Shown in pieces: positions 28,201-40,200 of a stretch of DNA of 64,000 nucleotides. Numbering within the stretch: the stretch's first letter is position 1; each line of letters opens with the position of its first letter. The notes under the pieces are model-generated. The model did no database searches and was not told where the DNA came from. It worked only from the letters and a program-made list of their open reading frames with translations. The position numbers and the translations under genes were made by a program. Source of the stretch: Cladopsammia gracilis (Eukaryota; Cnidaria; Anthozoa; Scleractinia; Dendrophylliidae); the NCBI GenBank assembly GCA_022457155.1, contig JAJGOT010000339.1, positions 559,501 to 623,500 of the forward strand. The letters run 5' to 3'.

Positions 28201-31200
28201 TAATGTCATCACTTCCTAAAAATTATGCAGACAACAACACACTGACAGCAACAAGCGGACTTAAAACGGACGTTCTGGAGCAGTACAGATCCATGTTACA
28301 GGACTGCATGTTCCGCAAAGGAGATGTACGCATGCGTAAGGTACTGGCCATACAAGATGGTTTAGTATGCCTCTTCCAGTCTACAGTATTTTTTTAATAA
28401 CACATGAAATGAATTCACAGCGTGAATGGTGCAAGTCTATTCTTAAATAAAATCCACGATTAGCATGAATTAGTTGATGTATATATCTCTAAAGCTCGGG
28501 CCAAACAAGAGACTATCATGCACCCTCAGTTACTCTCGCGCACTTTCGAAGAGTTTGAATCCACTCAAATTTCCATTGGAGTCTGAGAATTCCATTCCAA
28601 AATATTGATCCCTCAGACGAGACATTTGCTCCGGGCGTGCGCGTTACCAAAATGAACTATTGCTGATAATTATGTATGTATGCGCTGTTCTTTTGCTTTT
28701 GGATTTCTATTGTTTTGGCTTTTGTTTTAGTTTGAAGAACGGTATGCATAACTAATGTGTGGGGTTAAACGGAAATCTTTCCGGCTGAAAAGTGCAAAAT
28801 GACGGAGGTGTTTTCGCTCGAACCAAAGCAAATTTCCCACCGAAATGTGTACTAGATTCCAATCCTTCCAAAACCGAGTGTGGATGTTGACAGTGGGCCT
28901 GTTAAAATGAGTTAGAACGCTTAAAGCGATGACCGCGCGGTCGAACTCCATACAAGCCTTTATACGAAATTGCTCACTTCAAGGTAAAATGACAGTACTT
29001 TTTTAAAAGTTTTTAAAATATTTCAACGTTTCTAGATAGAATAATAGCCATATATTACAAGAATCCGAGTGTGGATTTCCGAAAAATAATTCATAAATTG
29101 CCAGGCCATGCATTGACAGTAGAGCATGCGAACAGATACAGACTAATAGAAGCCAAAATTGGCTCAGTCGAAGCATAGTGCACTGAAAAAATGGTAAAAT
29201 GACGGGATATTTTTCGCTCCAACTAAATCATATTTCCCACCAAAATGTTCACAAGATCGAAGTCTCTTCAAAACCAAGTGTGGATGTTGACATTATGCCT
29301 ATTAAAATCAGGAGTTATTCGGCTAAAAGCGATGACCGCGCGGTTGAACTTCATATAAGCCTTTACTTGACATTGGTCACTTCAAGGTCAAAATGACGGG
29401 ACTTTTTTTTAAGTAATTAAAATATTTTAACGTTTCCAGGTAGAATAATAACCAAATTACTGGAATCCGAGTGTGGATTTCTGAAAGGTAATTCATAAAT
29501 GGGCGAAATTTTGATTTTCCCTTAAAAAATGGCGTTTTAACAGTGATTTTAACGGTCAAATTGGGGGTCTGGGAACTTAGAAATTAGAACGTAGAGGCAA
29601 ATGTCACCCAATTTTTTGCCATGAATACCATTTTGTTCTCCGCCTAATCACCACCTAAAAAGGTAACCTTCCTAGGAAAGAGTCCTTTCACAACTCAAAC
29701 GCAGCCAACAATTGATGGCTAACGAGCATACCCATTTTTGATTGTCAAAGAACATATTCAGTGACAAATTTTCTAAGACCTACTGCTCAACGGTGTTTTA
29801 TTTGAATGTGCACACTTAAGGATTTGATCCACATATCTCACTTGAACTTCGACTTTAGGAGGCTAGATGTTACTGAAAATCAAACAGCATTCCGAATTGT
29901 TATTACTTGTGCGCCATAACACCTTTCAAGGCTTTTTAATTTTATATTTTCATTCAGGAAAAGATGGCATATGGTCAGGGAAAGAACAAGCATTTTTTAA
30001 TTACCATATTTTGTAGTGACATTATGCGCGCTACTAAGAACACCATTCCTGATCCATCCTCTGACTTTAGTGAGCCCCGCCAGACGCACTCCATATGACG
30101 TATTTCTCTCGAGACCTGTAATGACCACGCTGAGAGTTGATTGGTTAACTTGAATCACGTGGTTATCAGGGGATGTGCGCGGGCGTTTCCAGTAGATGAC
30201 GTAGTAACCTCGGAGGATTCCGTTGACATGTTCTTGTGGTATTGGGTCCCAGGTAACTTTGATAGCGGAGACGTTGGACGTAAGAGACAATACTTTAGGT
30301 GCCGCTGAGGGAACTGAAAGACAACAATTACACCAGCACCAGTTACTTAAGGGGCAATATAACGGGTATTTTGATCTTTTCTTCCTTGCACAAAATGCTC
30401 TTACAGCAAGGACAGAAAAGTGATTCCTCGTAGAGGAAGTAACTATTTATCAAAATACAATCTATTTTCATCGAGGCGATTCGCAGAGTAGTTTCAGTAC
30501 ACTGGTATACACTGGTATACAGTATACCACTGGTACACTGTTATACAGTACACTATTGGTACATTGGTATACGGTCAACTCTCACTTAACCCTATTCAGA
30601 CTGGGCTTTTTTAGGCAATCTGTGACTTGGGGGGGGGGGGGGGGGGGCTCCTCCTAGGACCCCCCTTCATATCTCTGGAACCAGTAAGGCTAAGACCATG
30701 AAATTTTCACACAATGTTCATCTCCATACAAGGAAACCTCACACCTAGTTTTGACCTGCTACACCCAATTATGACGTCACAACGACGTCATTTTTTTTCC
30801 GACGTTTCTTTGATATTTTTCCATCCAGATACTTAAAATATCAAATATTACTGTAAAATCATCTTTTAAATATTAAAACATAATAAATACAAACAAGGAC
30901 ACACTTTTAAAGCGAGAAAAAGGAAAAAAAGGCGATAAAACTATAAATTTGAAATTATTGTCCGCCATCTTGGATCCGCCATCTTGGATTTCCTTTTTTT
31001 CGTTTAAATTAAAATTTAAAAAATATCTAAAAGAGAAAAGGATCAGAAAGTATAAAACACGTATCAAACTAATGTCTATTATCCAAACAATGAACTTAGA
31101 AGCGTTATTTAATAAATAGTACAAAATTTTTCTCTATAAGTAAAAGAGAGCAAAAATTTGTCTACCCCTCCCCCCAAATATTTAATGTTAAAAATTTTGG

Positions 31201-34200
31201 ATGTCTTTCAAGAACTAGTCCCAAGAAAAAACTATTCTAACAAGAAAATGCACTATAAGTCAAAGAACAAGATCTTAAAATAAAAAAAAAATCACCATAT
31301 TTTAATATTTTGAAAACCTGCGTCAAAAACCGGTTGCCATGGCAACATGGTTAATCACAGTGACATGTTATGGATACCAAAATGTCCCTAAATAAATTCT
31401 AGGAAAAGTCAGAAAATTTTAGCCTCATAGCTATTTCGGTGTAAGAGTTATTACAATTTTACTGGAGTGGGGGTTCGAAAAGCCCTCCCCCCCAGTCTGA
31501 ATAGGGTTAAGCGACCACCCTTGGTACAGGAAAAAGTGGTCGCTTATTAATAAAGGGAGGCGGTCGCTTAAGAAAAAAATCAAGACAAATAGTATTTGAC
31601 TAAGAAACAAAACGGTTATTTACAAAGTTGTCACTTACAGGAAGTGGTCGCTTAAGAGAGTGGTCGTTAAGAGAGAGTTGACTGTAGTTTTTGGTATAAA
31701 AAAGTGAAGCATCTTATTTTCAGTCTGAAATATGATTTTTGGTTCTTCAAAATGATACTAATGGTGACAGTGCCCCTTTAAAGAAGCGCTTTTCACGTAG
31801 ATGCACACTGAAGAAGATTTTCACTCATTCTTTTTTTTAAGGTCTCTATAATTACCAATTGTTATCTCTTGCAGAAGGGCGACAGTACTCAGGCTACATA
31901 ATTCTTACTTAAAAACCACAAGTCTTAACGATATTTTCATTAGCCGATAAGAAAATCTAATTTGATATTTGCCTATCGAATATATTTTTAGTCGTTTTGC
32001 AATAAAATTTTGCATGGCTTTGTTTAACAATACAGGCAGGACAAATGGTTGACAAATTCTTCCTACAATTTCTTAGTTACGCCATAAGCCATCCGCATGC
32101 GCTTAGTTAAAATGGAGGCAATAACTTACGGGCTATTTCATCAAAGATTTCAATTGGTTACTCACCAAACTCATCCGTCCACACCTGTAGTGGTTCGCTT
32201 GTAGGTCCTTCGCCTTTGTTAGTGTAACCCAACACCGTGATCCAGTAAGGTGTGTAGGATTTCAAACCTCCCAGTTCTATCCCCAGGGCAAACACCGCTA
32301 TGCAGTACAACACACTGTCATTGATATCCGCTCTTTTGTAGCAAACCTTGTAACCAAGCACGTGGCCATTCCGATGGGGCTTGGGAACCTGTGACCAGAA
32401 CACCATGATACTGACAGAGCTTGTATTGTAAGCTGTCACATTTGCTGGCGGGACCGTAGGAACTAGAAAAATGAACAATAAAAAAATCAGCAGTTAATGA
32501 GAAACAGAAGTGCTAATAAAATTCTTCTAGGATCATTTGATTTCAATAAGGAAATTGGGAACAGTAAGAACCCATTAGTTATCAAGTTTTACACTCGCAA
32601 CGACTGCGGAAACAGAAAACTGCGGGAAATTTCCGCTGCAATTATTGAATGCAATATTGTGGTGATCGAGTTGCATGAAACATCAGTCAGTGTAACACTA
32701 CCTTTAGGTGCGACGGATGAAAAAAATGATTTTTGCCGTTTGACGTCAGCATAAGGCGCTGTTTTCTAAAACCTGTTTCAGGCGACAGTTGAGATAGCGG
32801 GGAACGACGGATTGGCGACTTTGCGAGGTATTTTCAGCTGGGATAAAACGGATTAAGGGAAGTTGACAAGCATGGGAGTGTAATTAAGCGGGCTCCGTGT
32901 CGTTTGTCCAAAAACTATCATGTACATCAGGAGTGTACATGCTACTTTTATCGTTTCTAACACATTTACAAAAAGAGAGTCAATCGACAGGTAGCTCAGT
33001 TAGGCGCCTTTCTGTAGGACGGGAGCTCGAGGATGCGGGTTTTATTTCACGGCCAATCACCAACTAGAGTTTTAGTATGAGCATAATGAGCAGAAATATC
33101 ATGTTGTCGTTGCCTAATCTGTTCCAGGCTCTCAACTGCAGATTAAATGGGGACGGGTACAAACGTAAATGCGAACGAAAAAAAAGTCCTCGTGGTCTTT
33201 GTCTTTTTCACGTGCCTCCAATACCTTCTTAGGATGAAACTAGTAGGCGACGCCAAAACTCATATCACTATGCGCAGAGGCAAAGAGTCACCGGTGTGGT
33301 GTATTGTTCTCTAATTGATGGGTCTCAGTACATTGTACAATAATTGTTGAATATAAATTAAATCAAAAGGCTCCTATGAGCCAACTCGTGAATACAAACA
33401 ACCTTTGCACCCTCCCCTCTCCTAGGCGTTTTGCTCCACCGATCCCTTCCTCCAACGCTTTCCCAAATGGGAAGGCAGGTGACCATTACATATCGCGGTC
33501 TCAATGTTTACAGCTGATCGACCCAGTAAAAATTTACATATTTTTCCCCGTATGCTATAACCCGTTCAAAGCTTCGCGTGTTCAAAAGTTATCCCTTTCA
33601 CTCCCAGAGTCAATTATATGGAGACATGTAGTGTAGTCTGTCAACGAAATCCTATGGTGTGAGCATTCAAATGAAACCTCCTTGCCAGTACTTTTGCATG
33701 GTACCGTTTGTTATTCAATATTTTACAAAATGAAATTTGAGATTTTTATTGAATTTTAATTTTTGGCACTCTTGAGAGACATTGTGAATTAAAGGATTAA
33801 TTAAATATGTTCTTACCTCCTTCTGGAGTCCAGACACGCGTGTACCTTGTGAATGCACCCCAAGTGCCATTCACCAATCCTCTCCGTACACGAAATAAGT
33901 ACTTGGTGTAAACTCGGAGATTTTTCAATGTGATAGTCCCAGTTGAACCAGGAAGCACCATGGAGGATTCGTTGCTGTTTATCTTCCATCGCAGCTCAAA
34001 AACGTGACCGTTTGATGGAGATTTAACTTCCCAGGCTAATTTGATACTGGTGTCATCGGTTACGTACCCCACGAGGTAACTTGGTGGATTTAGGTCTGAA
34101 AAGAAAAACAAGTACAATCCCTGGGTTTATATTCGTTGAATGAACTTTCTTGTAGGTTTAAATTCGGGGAGTGTTTTTTCTTTCTGATGGCTATTTATTG

Positions 34201-37200
34201 GTATTGCATGACCGTTTTGTTGGTTGGTTTTGAGGTATAAAAAACACTTTTTCGTTTTTCTTTGTGTTCGAATACTAATCCTTAGCGTAAAATCTTTGTT
34301 TTCTTTTTTCGTGAGAAATGGGGGATAACATCTCTGGTCTATTTTCGAGAAGGGGGAGAACATCTCCGGTCTATTTTCGGGAAGGGGGAGTTAACATCTA
34401 TGGTCTATTTTCGGGAAGGGTGGATAACAGCTCTGGTCTATTTTCGGGAAAGGGGAAGGGGGGGGGGGGGGGGTGACATCTGTGGTCTATTTTCAGGAAG
34501 AGGGGTGGGTCAACATCTCTGGTCTATTTTCGAGAAGGAGGTAGGGGGAGGGGACCTTTCACTTTCAGATTCAAACTTTTGTTATAAATACGCGTGATCA
34601 TCGAAATAAAAGCCTAAATACATGAGATATTTATGAGGCATCCTTGTGGCACTGTTTTTTTCTGTGTTCAATGTTGACCTTGGACGCGCTTTAGAGTGGA
34701 AAGGATAAAGGAAGAACAAAGAGGTGAAGGATTAAAACGATAAAAAGGTACCAAAACAAAGAAGAATCAAGAATTGTTATAAGGTAGATGAAAAACGACG
34801 AGCTTAAAAAATTAAGCTTATTTTTACAAGATATCCTTAAAGTTAACCCATATGGTGACTTAAAGAGAACCGAAAACATAATTTGCCTAAGCATAAAATA
34901 TGCTAAATATAGGTGATAGCAAAATGGAAAAGAAGTAAGATGGTTAAGATTAACGGACGCTAAGACGGATTTAGGAAAATGAACTTAAAAGTGGAAAACT
35001 CCGACATTGGTTGATTGAGCTCTTTCAACATTGTACTAGTATCCCATAACCATGACTGTACAGAATAAAGCAAATGATCCTGTACGAAGCCATGTTTGAT
35101 TCAAAGCCAAGTATTTTATATTTATTATTTTCAGCTGTTGTGCTTATCCACATGAAAATCGGATGCTGCTTTGTTAGTTTTTCCATAAATAAAAAACACA
35201 ACTAGTCCCGCCATCTGAAGTTACCGAAGCCAGACGAACCAGCTGTTTTACGTTTTGTTTGTCAAACTCAATTTCACAATGCTTCTGGGATTGTTTAGGT
35301 AGGGGCGGGCCAAATACCAAGATAAATTGCAATTCGTTTTTGTGGTTTAATTCCATTAATTTAGAGAGTAGCCGTTTTCTGTTTTGAATGTTGTACGATA
35401 GCGTGACTATTTTGTCAACTTCTACTCCGAAAGCTCATCGTCCTTTGACCAATCCAGTATGATGTCTTCTGACCGCTAATGGAGTTTACCAAGTGCCTTG
35501 AAGTTTATTGGCGGAAAGGACTGTGAAACTCAACCGTTGTTAAACAACAGGCTGAGCGAAAAGAACATCCTGCTAACAAGGTATTTTAATTTAATTCTGG
35601 GATTTGTTCACCTCAGGATTATGAAGAAATTAAGAAGAATCGTATACATGTATATCCTGACACCAAACGGCCCAAGTACCCGGAGATGAAATTTTGCAGG
35701 AGCACCCCCATCGAATCGTTTCGGTTGAAATGCTGTCTTAAAAATTCGTAATGAATTTGACCCCAAAGTACAGTTTTTTGTAAAATCTCGCCTCAAACTT
35801 GTTAAACTTCCACTACATCGAAATATTCAACGTCTTTTATTTTTTGAGGATACAAAATGTCGTTCTGGGTACGAAATAAGTCAGCTAGGATTTTCGGAAA
35901 AGGTAAAGTAGCCAATACAACGCCATTCCAACCCGGGGGGTACTCCCTATAATGGGCTATACGGGGATGCTCCGCCCGAAAGGGGTACCTTTTTTAGGAT
36001 AGAGGTATATGAAAGGGTCGGGATTTCACGAGTTGAAGTATATGAAAGGGTAGGGATTTCACGAAGAATAGGAAAGGGAAGTGAAACCACGTCGTTGAAG
36101 CATTAAAAAGGTAGGCAAAACTGCCATTTAAGTGTTATAAAAATGGCCTTTCAAAATATGTCAAACAGACGCCCAAAGGCTCTGAAAGGGGTACCATTTT
36201 CATTGAAAGGTTTACGAAAGGGGTACCATTTTCAATGAAAGGTATATAAAAGGGTACATTTTCTGTTAAAATCAGTATATGAAAGGGAAAAGTTTGGACC
36301 TCGGGGCGGAGCATCCCCGTATAAAACTTTGTTCAGTACCCCCCCCCCCTCCCCGGGCATTCCAAGCATTTTTCCTGAACATTCCTTGATGGGTGCCTTG
36401 ATTTTGACTCATGACCATTGAACTGTCCAATAAAGGTTCGACTGCACATGACTGCGTCAATTTTGTGAAGAAAGTTTGGAACGCTGATCTGCTGAGTCAT
36501 TCACAATTGACAACAGTACAAAATGCACGGAGGTTCGTTTTCAAACAAAGCACTGTCCAATAGGTTTCATTTTAATGGTCACTTTGCCGGCGATTTTTTT
36601 TATCTACAAACGAAAACGTTAGAACCATTTCTTACAACATTATAAAGACGGCAGTAAAGAATATCGCAGAAAAGTTACTGGTACTAGCTTAAAAGCGCAT
36701 TGTCACGGGGATTAGGCTGATGGTAGTTTGGTTAAAACTCTGATAAAGTTACGGATAAGTACCTTCAATCATGTAAGAATTTTTGTTTGAACATATAAAA
36801 AAGATATATAGTGAATTCTTAGGGGAGGAAGAACCTCAGCAATTTTTATCGATTTTTCAAAGACACGGGGAAACAACTTGAAAAATTTACCCTAAACGTT
36901 TCATTTTGCAATCCATTTCGATCCTATTCATCCGCCGCTAAAATGCACTATTATAGTATCAAACTGTTAACAAAACTGTTAACAAAAGTTTCCGATATGT
37001 ACATGTCTTTTGGATTTTCAAAGTGATACTAAAAATATTTTTTTCACAGACTTTTTCATGGTATAGATTAGAACCACCTTGTACAACAAAACAGAGCACA
37101 CCAGGAAAGTATCGCTAAATTCTCCCCACCTTGTCTCGCGCTCGCGCACCGCAAAATTAAAAGCGCCTGTTGTGCAGAGCATAGTTGTGTTTACTGTAAC

Positions 37201-40200
37201 ACAATACTGTAATCAGCTCATAATTACCTGATACAAAATTATTGTTCCTTTATTTCTGAAGTTTCGGATAAAAAGACGAATGTGCAGATATGATACGGAC
37301 GGAAAAAGGAATCAGCAAACATAACTTTCTTTATTCTACCCTCGTATCCTTGGATGATGTTTTTGATTATTTTTTTCTGCAAGTGCGAGTAAATATTTTG
37401 TGACCTTTTGTGTAGCAATTAACCTTTTTAATCCCACAGTCAAACCCTAAGTGTATTGTATTGTGGTCCCAAGTTTTGAATCTGGGAAGGAAATCCTAAT
37501 GAGTGACCATTCAAATGTAGTATAGACCTGACTAGCTGTCCCTTCTCAGTTATGATCAGCATCAAATTTCTCCTTGTAATAACAATACTTAATCAATCGG
37601 AGAGGTGATGAGAATTAAGGAAATGATCACCAAGCATCAATTCTCTTGATACTTTAACAACTTCTCCTAACTACTGCCATAAGAAATGTATAGAGACAAG
37701 TAAGGAGAATTTTGATTTTGATTTTGGGGATTAAAGGGTTAACCTCAGTCAATCGAGCTGGCGAGCTAATCACGAAAAAAATCTCGGCGAGGTTCGCATT
37801 TCTTTCGCTCGCTCGTCGCTAGGACGATCGCTGATCGCGTATTTGCTCGCCCGCGCGCTCGACTATCCAGAGAGGGACTGCTAGTAGTCTAAATGCAGTA
37901 CTTTCCTTTTTTCCAGTGGTGCTGTTTATCATGATGTACAAGGTGGCTCTTATTTTGGAAAATCAGAAAACAGCAAACTGATCCTTACGGCAAGGCGATG
38001 AAAGAGTAAACAAAAGAATAAAACATAATGTATATATTTTCTACAAGTAATTATTGTACTGATCCAGGTCTACAACTGGGAGATCCGGCACCTTTTAACG
38101 GTTTGTCGCTGTGGTCTTCCTGATATTTTATATTCTTATTTTGAAATCTGTGAATGAAATCCCAAAGTGTGACCATTCAGATACCGAAAGCTCTCGAGCA
38201 CGAAAACAATCTCGGCAACGTTCGCATTACTTTCGCTTGCTCGCCACTCGGTCGATAGCCAATCGCGTGTTCGCCTGCTCAACTATCTAGAGAGGGACTG
38301 CTAGAAGTCTAAATGCAGTATGTACTTTCCTTTTTCCCTGTGGTGCTGTTTCAGCTGTTTATTATGATGGACATGGCGGCTCTTACTTTGGAATCTGTGA
38401 ATGAAATCCTAAAGTGTGACCATTCAAATGAAAGCTCTCGAGCAGTACTAACCACTGTTTGTTTCTTTTCTTCTACTTCTAACTTTACACTGAATTAAAA
38501 TTTGGAATTTTCATCTTTTATTTTTGTTTTGAACGCTCTTTGATTAGGTTCAAGTCAGGGTGTTGCCAAATCTCAAGGCGTGAGCATGCCAAGTGACCGG
38601 AAATTGATAACACACTCGGGCTTTCTGCCAAATTAACACGAGGGTAACTTTTCATCTTGTTCATCTGCAACGAGTTTGCATTCCAAACGGCTTATTTCAG
38701 CAAACCATATACAAGTATCTATTTTCACCAACCAAGAATTTTCGTGTCGGAAGTATAAATTAAAGTAATTAATAGTCTTGGGTGGGGGTGGGGGTGGGGG
38801 ATTGCCCTATATTACCTTCGAGGCATGTTCACACCAGTCCTGTAATGCGGACTTGTTTTCTTTTTAGTGATAAGGGATAACTAGCACAATTACTTTATTA
38901 GGGATAAGGGATAACGCTAAGGAATAACCCATTCTTGAAAAACTCCACTGAATAGTTTTAGGGAGAATTACAGGTTTGGCCGGTGAATTAAAGTATTTAA
39001 TAGCCAACAGAGATACCACCCTTCCCCCCTCACACCCCATTCCCTTATCATGACCCTCTGTAAGGTATGAATTTGAACAGTTTTGCTTTGAAATAGAGTC
39101 GTTCGATCCACATCCGGTTCAGTATATTCAATACAATTTTTAGGCCAAATAATTCACCGGAAAATTACATATTTTTGGTCCGTATTTTGAGGCTGAGATT
39201 GGCCAACATTTTAAGAACGTGCTATGAACAAAACCAAGCTGATTTTTTTTAAGGTCTATATTTTGGTTTCTATAGTGTTTGGTCAGAGGAAATTTACAGA
39301 CCAACTGAACCAAAAATGCTAGAATTGTTGCAGCGTTGCAGGTCGTTTTCCAAATAGGAGAATCATTTGCAAATAGCAAATTGGTAGCAATTGGCCATTC
39401 TTTTCATCCAGAACTATGATTTACTGGCATACTATACAATGTATCTCATGAAGATTGTTCAGAAAGTTTTCAGGCTGAAATCGCCAACAAAAGAAGAACG
39501 GGTCTTGCAATACAATACAATGCAATACAATACAATGCAATGCAATACAATGCAATAAACTTTATTTATCCACGGTGGCGATCAAAGCTACAAGCTTATG
39601 GCTGCTATTACTAAAACTACTACTACAACTATTATAAAATATTACAGTTGTTTCAAAAAATATATTTTAAAAATCTTACAATCGTTGAATCTTTTTTGTA
39701 TATATTAAAAATATACAAAATCTGGGTCATTTGTCGCATGACAGAAGGCGACTCAGCTGAAAAGTTTAACTGCCTAAGTTTTGTAGACAACCAAGCCTTC
39801 TTCGTGAAGAGGTGAAAGGAGATTCCAGATAACGGCTCCTCGATACGCGATGGAGCTTTTCATATAGTAACTGTTAGAAAAGGGAACAACTAATTTATTT
39901 GCCATATCATGAATTATGTACGGTCGAGCGTCTCTTTATCATGAATTCCATACATGGAGGTGTTATGTTCGGGTTCAGCCTCGGCTCAGATATTAGACGT
40001 TCTTATGAAGAAAAGAGTGTATAAAGATGAAACATCAGGACCTCACTGTTAAATATTTTGCTTTCTTTTGATTGTACTCGTTATTTGGCACGAAACCATC
40101 AACAAATGAGCCACTAGGTAAAACTACCTCGCCTCCGGCTCCCAAAGGGATCTGCACCATGAACTTATAACCCCTTACAATCATTACAAAGGGCTCAAAA

